Shown: positions 36,357 through 46,325 of the stretch, piece after piece | Layout: the number at the start of each line of letters is the position of its first letter | Position numbering within the stretch: the first letter of the stretch is position 1 | Origin: Burkholderiales bacterium | Lineage (GTDB): Bacteria; Pseudomonadota; Gammaproteobacteria; Burkholderiales; Burkholderiaceae_C | NCBI GenBank assembly: GCA_030604135.1 | Contig: JAUVWL010000028.1 | Location: 1 to 50,302 of the forward strand | Length of the DNA stretch: 50,302 bases | Reading direction: 5' to 3' | The notes under the pieces: generated by a model | What the model saw: the letters and a program-made list of their open reading frames with translations, nothing else | The model's database searches: none | What the model was told of the DNA's origin: nothing | Position numbers and translations under genes: made by a program

Positions 36357-37334
36357 ATGAATTCCGCTGTCACCGAGCTGGCCAAGGAGGCCCGCATGGG
36401 CGCCTTGGGCCAGGAAACCTTTGCCCGAGATGTCCCCGTCATCGACCTCTGCGACTTTGACGCGCGTCGGGACGAAATCAGTGAGCAGCTCTGGCGTGCC
36501 GCCGTTGATGTCGGCTTCTTTCAGTTGCGCAACCACGGCGTGCCGCTGGAGGAGGTGCGTGCCGCCTTTGCCATGAGTGAGCGCTTCTTTGCCCTGCCAC
36601 ACGAAGTCAAGGCCCAATGGCCACTGTCGCGCAACGCCGGCTGGGAAAGCCTGGCGCAGGTGCGCCCGTCCACCGGGGTGCCCGACCAGAAGGAGAGCTA
36701 CCAGATCACACGCCCCCGCATGGCCGGCCTGTACCCGACGGAGCAGGAGCTGCCCGGCTTCCGGGGCGCGATGCTGGCCTTCGAGCAGGCCAGCTGGGCC
36801 GTGGGCATGAAGGTGCTGTCGTGTTTCGCCGAGTGCCTGGGCTTCGAGAGGGACTTCTTCACCCGCGCCCACGACCCCGACAGCGAAACCTACCAGAGCA
36901 CCCTGCGGCTGTTGCACTACTATCCGATCCCCGCCGACGTGCAGCACAAGCTCGATTATGTGCGGGGTGGTGCCCACACCGACTTCAACTGCCTGACCCT
37001 GCTTTACCAGCGCGAGGGGCAGGGCGGCTTGCAGGTCTGCCCCGGCAAGGAGTTCGAGGCCCAGGAATGGACCAGCGTGCCACCGCAGGAAGACCTCATC
37101 ACCTGCAACATCGGCGACATGCTCATGCGCTGGAGCGACGACCGCCTGCTGTCCAACTTTCACCGGGTGCGCAACCCGCTGCCGGGTGAGTACATGGGCG
37201 GTCGTTACAGCATCGCCTTCTTCTGCCAGGCCAATACCGACGCGATGATCGAGTCGCCCGGCGGCAAGTACCCACCGATGACGGCCGGCGATTATCTGGC
37301 CGAGCGCATGAGGGCCAACTACGCGAAGGGATGA
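36357..37334 (+). CDS. Isopenicillin-N-synthase-like 2-oxoglutarate/Fe(II) dioxygenase
   Basis: A 325-residue enzyme of the IPNS-like non-heme iron dioxygenase family. A DIOX_N domain (PVIDLCDFD, GFFQLRNHGVPLEEV, ERFFALPHEVK) is followed by the double-stranded beta-helix. The iron ligands are H207 and D209 (GAHTDF) and H269 (SNFHRV); R283 and S285 (RYSIAFF) would bind 2-oxoglutarate. All catalytic residues are present. The family also includes purine- and pyrimidine-hydroxylating enzymes. It has its own RBS (CAGGAG) and faces a deaminase-importer operon of the purine region, so it may oxidise a purine or pyrimidine. That substrate is inferred from neighbours only. Confidence 0.88.
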   Translation: MNSAVTELAKEARMGALGQETFARDVPVIDLCDFDARRDEISEQLWRAAVDVGFFQLRNHGVPLEEVRAAFAMSERFFALPHEVKAQWPLSRNAGWESLAQVRPSTGVPDQKESYQITRPRMAGLYPTEQELPGFRGAMLAFEQASWAVGMKVLSCFAECLGFERDFFTRAHDPDSETYQSTLRLLHYYPIPADVQHKLDYVRGGAHTDFNCLTLLYQREGQGGLQVCPGKEFEAQEWTSVPPQEDLITCNIGDMLMRWSDDRLLSNFHRVRNPLPGEYMGGRYSIAFFCQANTDAMIESPGGKYPPMTAGDYLAERMRANYAKG

Positions 37335-37365
37335 TGCGCCCAAGCGAGACCTGCCGCTGAATCGT

Positions 37366-37393
37366 GACCCGCGCAGCGGCGGAGCGTGGGGGC
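37366..37393. repeat. GC-rich intergenic repeat, copy 2
   Basis: It repeats the 3' part of the element at 80-125 (GACCCGCGCAGCGGCGG followed by AGCGTGGGGGC) but lacks the GCCCCC/GGGGGC hairpin. It sits between the convergent ends of the dioxygenase and deaminase genes, 1 bp beyond the deaminase stop codon. Confidence 0.75.
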
Positions 37394-37394
37394 G

Positions 37395-37892
37395 CTACTT
37401 TTTCCAGAAGTCCGCGTGCAGCGCGACCATCTCGGCCTCCAGTGCCGGCACCGGACCGATGACGTCGATGGCCTTCTGCCCCCGCGCGATCACCTCGCGG
37501 CAGGGCAGCGACAGGGTGGGGTTCTCATCGTGGTTGCCGGTCAGGGCCAGCAGGGCTTCTTCGCTGGCCCCATACACGACCCGCCCGATGTTCGCCCAGT
37601 AGAGGGTACCGGTGCACATTGCACAGGGTTCGAAGGTGGTGACCAGGGTGCAGCGCGCCAGGTACTCGCCCGGCCAGTTGTCGGCCGCGTGGCGCGCCAG
37701 CGTGGCTTCGGCGTGGTTCACGGTGTCGATGTTGCCCTGCTCGGCGAGCACGGTTTCGTCATCTGGCGCGACCAGCAGGGCTCCGAACGGATGCCTCCCC
37801 ATGGCCATGGCCCGCAGGGCCACGGTGTTGGCCCGACGCAGGTGGCGGGCGACCTGGTCGTCGGTCAAGCCTGACTCCCGCGGTGCGCCCAT
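37395..37892 (-). CDS. Nucleoside/guanine deaminase-like protein (CDA fold)
   Basis: A 165-residue zinc deaminase of the cytidine/deoxycytidylate deaminase superfamily. The zinc site is HAE (H60, catalytic E62, in VNHAEATLARH) and PCAMC (C90, C93). RHPFGALLVAPDDETVL and EYLARCTLVTTFEPCAMCTG resemble bacterial guanine deaminase (GuaD) and related nucleoside deaminases rather than TadA. It is the last gene of the minus-strand ABC importer operon and overlaps the permease gene by 28 bp. Deamination of an imported purine (guanine to xanthine) is the likely reaction; the exact base is inferred. Confidence 0.85.
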   Translation of the reverse strand: MGAPRESGLTDDQVARHLRRANTVALRAMAMGRHPFGALLVAPDDETVLAEQGNIDTVNHAEATLARHAADNWPGEYLARCTLVTTFEPCAMCTGTLYWANIGRVVYGASEEALLALTGNHDENPTLSLPCREVIARGQKAIDVIGPVPALEAEMVALHADFWKK

Positions 37893-38629
37893 CCGGTGGT
37901 GTGCTTTTCCACCCAGTTGAACAGCTCGTACATCACCATGGCCATGATGCCCACCACCAGCAGGCCCGAGAAGGCCAGTCCCATCTGCATCGAGCTGCCG
38001 GCCGAAATCAGCAGGTAGCCGATGCCCTCGTTGGACGCCGTCATTTCGGACACCGTGGTGCCGACGAAGGCCAGGGTGATGGCCACCTTGAGCGAGCCGA
38101 AGAAATACGGCATGGAGCGGGGCAGGCCCACCTTCGTCAGCACATCCCAGCGCTTGGCACCCAACACCCGCAACACGTCCTCCAGCTCAGGCTCCAGTGT
38201 GGCCAGGCCGGTGGCGATGTTCACCATGATCGGGAAGAAGCTGATCAGGAAGGCCGTCAGGATCGCCGGACCGATACCGATGCCGAACCACACCACCAGG
38301 ATGGGCACGAACGCGGCTTTGGGCAGGGCGTTGAAGGCCGTCATCAGCGGGTAGATGGCGGCGTAGGCCAGTCGCGAACTGCCGATCAGGAAACCCAGCA
38401 GCACACCGACCACGATGGCGATACCAAAGCCCGCCATGGTCACCCAGTAGGTGCGCCAGGCATGGCCCAGGATGGTGGTCTTGTGCTCGAGCGTCTGCTC
38501 CCAGATGCGCGAGGGGCTCGGAAAGATGAACTCCGAGACGCCGAAGCCGCGGGTGATGACCTCCCAGATGATGATGATGGCGGTCAGCAGCAGCAGGGGC
38601 GACCAGCGTTCAAGGTGCTTCTGTTTCAT
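37865..38629 (-). CDS. NitT/TauT-type ABC transporter permease
   Basis: A 254-residue inner-membrane permease with about six TM helices and the BPD-type EAA loop (LEDVLRVLGAKRWDVLTKVGLPRSMPY region near residues 155-180). It belongs to the SsuC/TauC/ThiX group, which serves taurine, sulfonates, nitrate, thiamine precursors and pyrimidines/purines. It is encoded between its ATPase (9 bp upstream) and the deaminase (28-bp overlap), which suggests a nitrogen heterocycle as substrate. Confidence 0.92.
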   Translation of the reverse strand: MKQKHLERWSPLLLLTAIIIIWEVITRGFGVSEFIFPSPSRIWEQTLEHKTTILGHAWRTYWVTMAGFGIAIVVGVLLGFLIGSSRLAYAAIYPLMTAFNALPKAAFVPILVVWFGIGIGPAILTAFLISFFPIMVNIATGLATLEPELEDVLRVLGAKRWDVLTKVGLPRSMPYFFGSLKVAITLAFVGTTVSEMTASNEGIGYLLISAGSSMQMGLAFSGLLVVGIMAMVMYELFNWVEKHTTGWAHRGSQA

Positions 38630-38638
38630 GTCGGAGCC

Positions 38639-39475
38639 TCACTGGTTGATGACCGTGCCCGCCTTGCGCATGGCGCCGATGTGGCCCCGCAGCTCGTGCA
38701 CGATGTCACTGAACTCGGGCGTGTAGGTCACTTCCAGATCGCGGGTGCGCGGTATCGGAATCTCGCGCTTGACCACGAAGCGGCCCGGGCTGCGGCTCAT
38801 GCAGTACACCGTGTCGGCCAGGAACACCGATTCGCGCAGGTCGTGGGTGACCAGGATCACGTTGAAGCGCTGGGCCTCCCAGAGGTCGCGCAGCGTGCAC
38901 CAGAGCTCTTCGCGGGTGAAGGCATCCAGCGCCCCAAAGGGCTCGTCCAGCAGCAGCATCTTGGGCTCGTGGATCAGCGCGCGGCAGATACTGGCGCGCT
39001 GCTGCATGCCCCCTGAAAGCTCCCAGGGAAACTTCGATTCCATGCCACCCAGCCCCACGCTGGCCAGCAGGCGCCTGGCCCGGTCCTCGAACTCCTTGCG
39101 GCGGTCTTTGAACTGGCTGCGGTAAGGCTCGACGATTTCCAGCGGCAGCAGCACGTTGTCCAGCGTGGTGCGCCAGGGCAGCAGCGATGGCGCCTGGAAG
39201 GCCATGCCGGAGATTTTCAGCGGCCCAGTCACCGGCTGCCCGTCAATGGTGATCTTGCCCATGCTGGGCATCTTCAGCCCGGTGGTCAGCTTCATGAAAG
39301 TTGACTTGCCGCAGCCCGAGGGGCCAACAATGGCGATGAATTCGCCCTGGCGTACCTTCAGGTTGATGTCTTCGACCGCAAAAATGTTCTTGGCCAGCAG
39401 GTCGTCGTTGTAGGCCAGCCAGACCTGGTCAAAGTCGACGAAGGCTGGCGCACCGGTGTCGGTGTCAGCTTGCAT
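38639..39475 (-). CDS. NitT/TauT-type ABC transporter ATP-binding protein
   Basis: A 278-residue ATPase. Walker A is GPSGCGKSTFMKL, the Q loop lies in MAFQAPSLLPWRT, the signature is ELSGGMQQRASICRAL, Walker B is MLLLDEPFGALD and the switch is LVTHDLRE. The start at 39475 (MQADTDTG) is chosen over 39505 because upstream codons overlap the leader between genes and lack homology. It lies 62 bp after the substrate-binding protein gene and 9 bp before the permease. Confidence 0.93.
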   Translation of the reverse strand: MQADTDTGAPAFVDFDQVWLAYNDDLLAKNIFAVEDINLKVRQGEFIAIVGPSGCGKSTFMKLTTGLKMPSMGKITIDGQPVTGPLKISGMAFQAPSLLPWRTTLDNVLLPLEIVEPYRSQFKDRRKEFEDRARRLLASVGLGGMESKFPWELSGGMQQRASICRALIHEPKMLLLDEPFGALDAFTREELWCTLRDLWEAQRFNVILVTHDLRESVFLADTVYCMSRSPGRFVVKREIPIPRTRDLEVTYTPEFSDIVHELRGHIGAMRKAGTVINQ

Positions 39476-39537
39476 GGGGATTCCAGTTGACGGACGGGCA
39501 GCCACTGGCTGCCCGTCGGGACAAGGGCAAAGGCGGT

Positions 39538-40566
39538 TCAGCGGGCCGGCGGCAGCACGTTCAACTCGGCCGCGGTGGGCAGCAGGCTGCCGTTCCAGAC
39601 GGCGCCGGCATCGATGCGCGTCTTGGTGCCGAAGGCATCGGACACCTGCGAAGCCATCAGGGCCAGGCGCGCCGGGTCGACCTTGCCAAAGCCCTCGCGG
39701 CGCGCGTCGGGACTGGCGATCACCGAATTGATGGCCAGTTGCAGACGACGCGTTTCCAGGCCCACATTGATGATGCCGTCGCGCGCCTTGACCGTCTCGA
39801 TGCCGGCGGCCGGGTTGGCCATCACCTCTTTGGCCCCTTTGGCGAAGGCCCTGAGAAAGGCCCGCACGGCTTCCGGGTTCTCCTGGATCAGCTTGGGACT
39901 GGCGATGATGGCGTTGCCGTACAGCTTCACGCCATAGTCGGCGTAAGGCATGATGACCACGTCCTCCGCCTTGACGCCGCGGGCTTCCAGGTTGAGCAAC
40001 GAGGTGAATGAAAAACCGGTGATGGCGTCGATGTCACCACGCACCAGCATGGTCTCGCGCAGCGGCGGGTCCATCGAGGTCCAGTTCACATTGCCGACGT
40101 TGTTGGCCTTCTCGAAGATTGGGAAGGCCTTTCGACCGGCATCGAACACCGGTGCTCCCAGTTTCTTGCCGCTGAGGTCGGCTGGCTTGCTGATGCCGCT
40201 CTTTTTCAGCGCCAGCACAGCGGCCGGAGTGTTGTTGTACACCATCATGACCGCCACCGGCTTGTTGGGCGTGTCGGGGTTGTTGGCGTGGAACTCCATC
40301 AGGGCCGCCATGTCGGCAAAGCCCATGTCGTAGGTACCCGAGGCCACGCGGGTGACCGTGCCACCAGAGCCGTTGCCCGAATCGATCGTGACATTCAGGC
40401 CCACATCGCGGAAATAACCTTTGGCGGCGGGCAACAAGAACAAGGCGGCCGGGCCTTCGAAGCGCCAGTCCAGCTGGAACTTGATGGCGGTCTGGGCATG
40501 GACATGCCCCAGGCTGGTCAGCGCGGCAAAGGCAAGACTCGTCTGGAGGAACAGGCGTTTTTTCAT
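39538..40566 (-). CDS. ABC transporter substrate-binding protein (NMT1/THI5-like)
   Basis: A 342-residue periplasmic binding protein. The signal peptide is MKKRLFLQTSLAFAALTSLG with cleavage after VHA. The mature part has the NMT1/THI5/SsuA pattern: FQLDWRFEGPAALFLLPAAKGYF, GSGGTVTRVASGTYDMGFAD and VMMVYNNTPAAVLALKKSGI. This group binds pyrimidine, thiamine-precursor, riboflavin or purine-like ligands as well as sulfonates. The neighbouring deaminase and the ureide genes favour a purine or pyrimidine. Its 325-bp upstream region contains sigma-54, GntR-type and NtrC-type sites. The start at 40566 gives a proper signal peptide. Confidence 0.92.
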   Translation of the reverse strand: MKKRLFLQTSLAFAALTSLGHVHAQTAIKFQLDWRFEGPAALFLLPAAKGYFRDVGLNVTIDSGNGSGGTVTRVASGTYDMGFADMAALMEFHANNPDTPNKPVAVMMVYNNTPAAVLALKKSGISKPADLSGKKLGAPVFDAGRKAFPIFEKANNVGNVNWTSMDPPLRETMLVRGDIDAITGFSFTSLLNLEARGVKAEDVVIMPYADYGVKLYGNAIIASPKLIQENPEAVRAFLRAFAKGAKEVMANPAAGIETVKARDGIINVGLETRRLQLAINSVIASPDARREGFGKVDPARLALMASQVSDAFGTKTRIDAGAVWNGSLLPTAAELNVLPPAR

Positions 40567-40628
40567 AGGGTCTCCTGCAAAATGGATGGGGATCGGCGAG
40601 CGGATTTGGTGCCGAGGCATGGTGGAAG

Positions 40629-40644
40629 AGCAATAAGGATGCCA
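40629..40644 (-). promoter_or_regulatory. Sigma-54-type promoter for the ABC importer operon
   Basis: On the minus strand the sequence is TGGCATCCTTATTGCT, which fits TGGCAY-N5-TTGCW with exactly 10 nt between the invariant GG and GC. Predicted transcript start is near 40618, about 50 nt before the binding-protein ATG at 40566. An NtrC-type site lies about 150 bp upstream, the usual enhancer distance. Confidence 0.7.
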
Positions 40645-40708
40645 TGCCGCACCCGCCTTGCTGCCTGTAGGCGCCGCCCGGCCAGGCGACGGTCCGCACT
40701 GAACACAG

Positions 40709-40724
40709 AATGTGTATACACATT
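40709..40724. promoter_or_regulatory. GTGTATACAC palindrome (GntR-type operator candidate), copy 1
   Basis: AATGTGTATACACATT is a perfect 16-bp palindrome. Its 10-bp core GTGTATACAC also occurs in the gntR-uraH gap (47981-47996). It lies between the NtrC-type site and the sigma-54 promoter, so a bound repressor could prevent activator-promoter looping. The regulator is inferred to be the FCD-type GntR protein encoded at 47287-47955. Confidence 0.7.
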
Positions 40725-40787
40725 GTCCGATCGCCCGCCATGGGTGTCATCATGGCTTTCCCGTAATGGTGCACGGGTGCGCGCAGA

Positions 40788-40804
40788 TGCACCGATTGGG
40801 TGCA
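40788..40804. promoter_or_regulatory. NtrC-type enhancer palindrome
   Basis: TGCACC-GATTG-GGTGCA is an exact match to the classical NtrC site TGCACY-N5-RGTGCA. The symmetry extends to AGATGCACC/GGTGCATCT (40785-40807). A weaker related sequence (TGCACGGGTGCGCGCA) starts 18 bp away at 40770. With the sigma-54 promoter downstream this predicts nitrogen-limitation control of the importer operon. Confidence 0.75.
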
Positions 40805-40831
40805 TCTGTTGTCGTGGCTTTAGCGCTGTAA

Positions 40832-40890
40832 CCTCTCAGCCTCTCAGTCGATCGCCAAGCGCACCGGTACCGCACGGCGACCTTCAGAGG
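40832..40890. repeat. Repeat copy and hairpin downstream of maeB
   Basis: CCTCTCAGCCTCTCAG (40832-40847) is the family repeat (on minus, CTGAGAGGCTGAGAGG). CCTCTCAGTCGATCGCC and GGCGACCTTCAGAGG further pair across a GCACCGGTACCGC centre, so the region between maeB and the importer promoter can form a hairpin and may stop maeB transcription. It lacks a T tract. Confidence 0.55.
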
Positions 40891-40891
40891 T

Positions 40892-43195
<2,304 letters not shown>

Positions 43196-43241
43196 GGGCG
43201 TCTCCAGAATGCGGTGCGCCCGAGCGGGCGAACGGTCATTG

Positions 43242-44492
43242 TCACACGCTCAGGAGGTCCAGCAGCGTGCGCGCAATCACCTTGGTGGCACGGCGCAGGT
43301 CCGTGAGTTCGAGGTGCTCGTCGGCCCGTTTGGCGTTGGACTCGCGCACGGTGCGCGGACCGGCGCCATAGATCACGCCCGGAATGCCGCGCTCCACATA
43401 CAGGCGCACATCGGTGTACAGCGGCGTGCCCAGGGCCGGGATGGGTTCGCCGAAGAGCTCCTGCCCATGCTTCTGGATGGCCTGCACCAGCGGCGCATTG
43501 CCGGCCAGCGGTTTCATTGCGCGCGCCAGCAGCAGGCGCCGGATCTCGACCCGGATGTCCGAGCCACCGCGCGGCGGTCGGTAGCTCGCGGCTGCGTCTT
43601 CGATGGTTTTTCGAATCGCCGCTTCCACGTCGTACGGGTCCTCATCGGGAATCATGCGGCGGTCCAGCTTGAGCACCACCTTGCCCGGAATGACGTTGGT
43701 GTTGGTGCCACCCTGGATGAGTCCGACGTTCAGATAGGGATGGCTGATCCCGTCGACATCCGAACGCACCTTCAGGTAGTCCGCATTCAGGGCGTACAGC
43801 GCGTTCAGGATGTGGGTCGCTGCCTGCAGGGCGTCGGTGCCGCTGTCGGGAATGGCCGCGTGGGCCATGTCGCCATGCACCGTCACCTCCATCTGCAGAC
43901 AGCCGTTGTGGGCCACCACCACCTGGTAGCTGAAGCCGGCGGCGATCATCAGGTCGGGACGGGTCAGGCCTTTGTCCAGCAGCCAGCCGGGGCCGACTTC
44001 ACCTCCGTACTCCTCGTCGTAGGTCACATGCAGCTCCACCGCACCCTTGAGCGGCGCCCCGAGCGCCTCCAGGGCACGCAGGGCGTAGGTGAAGCTGGCA
44101 ATGTCGCTCTTGCTCACGGCGGTTGCACGGCCGTAGATCCGGCCGTCGACGATTTCGCCGCCATAAGGGTCGTGGGTCCAGCCTTCGCCCGGGGGCACCA
44201 CGTCGCCGTGGGCATTGAGTGCAATGGTCGGACCGCCTTCGCCGAAGCGGCGACGCACGATCAGGTTGGTGATGCTCTCCAGCCCGGCGGCCTTGACCTC
44301 GGCATCGGGCACGGCATGCCGTTCGGGTGCCAGGCCCATGGCGGTGAGCAGCTCGGCCGTGCGTTCGGCGTGCGGCGCATTGTTGCCCGGCGGCGTGTCG
44401 GTGGGCACGCGCACGAGCTCCTGCAGAAAGTGCACTTCTTCATCGAAGTGGCGGTCGATCCAGTCGTCCAGTCGTTCGTACGGTGTGGTCAT
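43242..44492 (-). CDS. M20 family metallohydrolase (ArgE/DapE/ACY1-like)
   Basis: A 416-residue zinc hydrolase of the M20/M28 group. Metal ligands can be placed at H95 and D97 (ALNAHGDVVPPG), the TYDEEYGGEVG segment near residue 158 (catalytic E and metal E) and the C-terminal GAGPRTVRESNAKRADEHLE (metal H). The central dimerisation domain is present. Family members cleave amide bonds of acyl amino acids, diaminopimelate, carbamoyl amides or ureides. It lies 50 bp after the UraD-AllC fusion, so a ureide or carbamoyl compound is a candidate substrate, but sequence alone does not decide this. Confidence 0.85.
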   Translation of the reverse strand: MTTPYERLDDWIDRHFDEEVHFLQELVRVPTDTPPGNNAPHAERTAELLTAMGLAPERHAVPDAEVKAAGLESITNLIVRRRFGEGGPTIALNAHGDVVPPGEGWTHDPYGGEIVDGRIYGRATAVSKSDIASFTYALRALEALGAPLKGAVELHVTYDEEYGGEVGPGWLLDKGLTRPDLMIAAGFSYQVVVAHNGCLQMEVTVHGDMAHAAIPDSGTDALQAATHILNALYALNADYLKVRSDVDGISHPYLNVGLIQGGTNTNVIPGKVVLKLDRRMIPDEDPYDVEAAIRKTIEDAAASYRPPRGGSDIRVEIRRLLLARAMKPLAGNAPLVQAIQKHGQELFGEPIPALGTPLYTDVRLYVERGIPGVIYGAGPRTVRESNAKRADEHLELTDLRRATKVIARTLLDLLSV

Positions 44493-44542
44493 GGTGGTGT
44501 GTGGTGAAGATGTCCTGGCAGCGCAAGGGCGAAGGAATGGCG

Positions 44543-46315
44543 TCAGCTGTCTTGGGCCAGCTGCTGCAGCACATGGTCAAAGGCCTGGACGGCCAGGTCC
44601 ATGTCGTCGGCGGTGGTCGACTCCAGCGGGTTGTGGCTGATGCCGCTGTTTTCCCCGCGCACGAACAGCATGGCCTGCGGCATGATCTCGTGCAGCTTCA
44701 TGGCGTCATGCCCCGCTCCGCTGGGCATGCGGTGCAGGGGAACGCCCAGAGCGGTACAGGCACTTTCCCAGCGCGCCTGCCAGGCGGGGTCGCTCGGTGC
44801 GGCGGCCGCTCGCATGGTTTCTTCCAGCTGATGGCGCACGCCCCGCCGCTGGCAGATGTCATGCAGTTTCGTGAGCACATCGCGCACCAGGGCATCGCGC
44901 TGGGCGTCGGTGGGTGCACGCAGGTCCAGGCTGAATCTGCAGGCGCCGGGCACCACGTTGATCGAGCCGTTGGGCACTTGCAGCATACCCACGGTGGCGA
45001 CCGAGTCGCCGTCCTGGGCCGCGCGTTGTTCGGCGTAAAGCATCAGCTCGGCCACGGCACAGGCCGCATCCCGGCGCCGGTCCATGGGCGTGGTGCCGGC
45101 GTGGCTGGCCATGCCCATGACTTCACCGACATAGCGCACGCTGCCGTTGATGCTGGTGACGATGCCCAGTGGCAGGTTCAGTTCGCCCAGCACCGGGCCC
45201 TGCTCGATGTGCACCTCGATGAAACCCAGGTACTGCGCCGGGTCGCGCTGCAGCTTGGGGATGTCCTCCACGTTCAGTCCCGCGTGCTGCATGGCCTCAC
45301 GCATGGTGACGCCGTCGGCATCCTTCTGGTCCAGCCAGGCCGCTTTGAAGTGGCCGGTGAGGGCACCCGAGCCCAGGAAGGTGGCCTTGTAGCGCTGACC
45401 TTCTTCTTCAGCGAAGGCCACCACCTCAATGCCGAACGGCAGACGGCGGCCGGCCGCGTGCATCTTCTGCACGCAGGCCATGGGCACGAAGATGCCCAGA
45501 CGCCCGTCGTACTTGCCGCCATTGCGCACGGTGTCGTAATGCGATCCGGTCAGCAGATACTTGGCGCCTGGCGCCGCCGGGTGGTAACGCCCCACCACGT
45601 TGCCCACGGCGTCGATCTGAATCTCGTCGAAGCCGCAGTCCTTCATCCAGTGGCTTAGCGCCAAGGCGCAGGCGCGGTGCGCGTCGGTGAGGTAGGTGAC
45701 GGTGAGCTGGCCCTTCTCGGCGTAGCCCGGGTCGCTGTGCTGCGCCAGGGTCTCCTGCCAGTCCCACACCCGTTGCCCGTCCACCGGCTCGAAGCCGAAC
45801 TTGTCGTTCAGCCGGATCTCGGCGATGCGGTGGATGTTGCGCAGGCATTCGGCGCGTTCGAAATCCGGGTGGCCGTGCACGCGGCGCTCGAAGGCCTCGA
45901 TGATCTGCGCCTTGGTGAGGCCCGTGCCGCGCGGGCCGCGCACCGCCAGGATGAAGGGAAAACCGAAGCGGGCGTTGTAGTCGGCGTTGAGCTGCTGGAT
46001 GTGCGCGAACTCTTCCGGCGTGCAGTTCGTCAGGCCCGCCTTGGTCTGTTCGTTGGTGGACTCGGCCGTGAGCGTCTGGCTCACCATGGCCTTGCCGGCC
46101 AGTTCCGGGTGGGCGCGGATCAGCGCCAGTTGCGGCTCCACGCCGGCTTCGTCCAGCACACGCGTCATCGCATGCTTGAGCTGCGCCAGCGAGGCGAAGG
46201 GCCGCTGCGCCAAGGCACGCTCGGCGATCCAGGGCGAATGCTCGTACAGGCCGTCAAGCATCTGCAGCGCCTCGGGCAGGGGCGCCGCGTTGAGTTGGTC
46301 CAGGGTCAGGGGCAT
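44543..46315 (-). CDS. Fused OHCU decarboxylase (UraD) and allantoate amidohydrolase (AllC)
   Basis: A 590-residue bifunctional protein. About residues 1-165 are UraD: LNAAPLPEALQMLDGLYEHSPW, catalytic His in ALIRAHPELAGK and the STNEQTKAGL signature. It converts OHCU to S-allantoin. About 175-590 are an M20-type amidohydrolase: metal ligands in TGSHYDTVRNGGKYDG, FAEEEGQRYKATFLGS, EVHIEQGP and GAGHDAM, matching AllC/HyuC. It hydrolyses allantoate to ureidoglycine/ureidoglycolate, ammonia and CO2. The intermediate step, allantoin to allantoate, is done by the PuuE protein encoded 10 bp upstream. The start at 46315 (MPLTLDQLN) matches UraD; the longer frame overlaps puuE. Confidence 0.93.
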   Translation of the reverse strand: MPLTLDQLNAAPLPEALQMLDGLYEHSPWIAERALAQRPFASLAQLKHAMTRVLDEAGVEPQLALIRAHPELAGKAMVSQTLTAESTNEQTKAGLTNCTPEEFAHIQQLNADYNARFGFPFILAVRGPRGTGLTKAQIIEAFERRVHGHPDFERAECLRNIHRIAEIRLNDKFGFEPVDGQRVWDWQETLAQHSDPGYAEKGQLTVTYLTDAHRACALALSHWMKDCGFDEIQIDAVGNVVGRYHPAAPGAKYLLTGSHYDTVRNGGKYDGRLGIFVPMACVQKMHAAGRRLPFGIEVVAFAEEEGQRYKATFLGSGALTGHFKAAWLDQKDADGVTMREAMQHAGLNVEDIPKLQRDPAQYLGFIEVHIEQGPVLGELNLPLGIVTSINGSVRYVGEVMGMASHAGTTPMDRRRDAACAVAELMLYAEQRAAQDGDSVATVGMLQVPNGSINVVPGACRFSLDLRAPTDAQRDALVRDVLTKLHDICQRRGVRHQLEETMRAAAAPSDPAWQARWESACTALGVPLHRMPSGAGHDAMKLHEIMPQAMLFVRGENSGISHNPLESTTADDMDLAVQAFDHVLQQLAQDS

Positions 46316-46325
46316 GGCGGATTCC

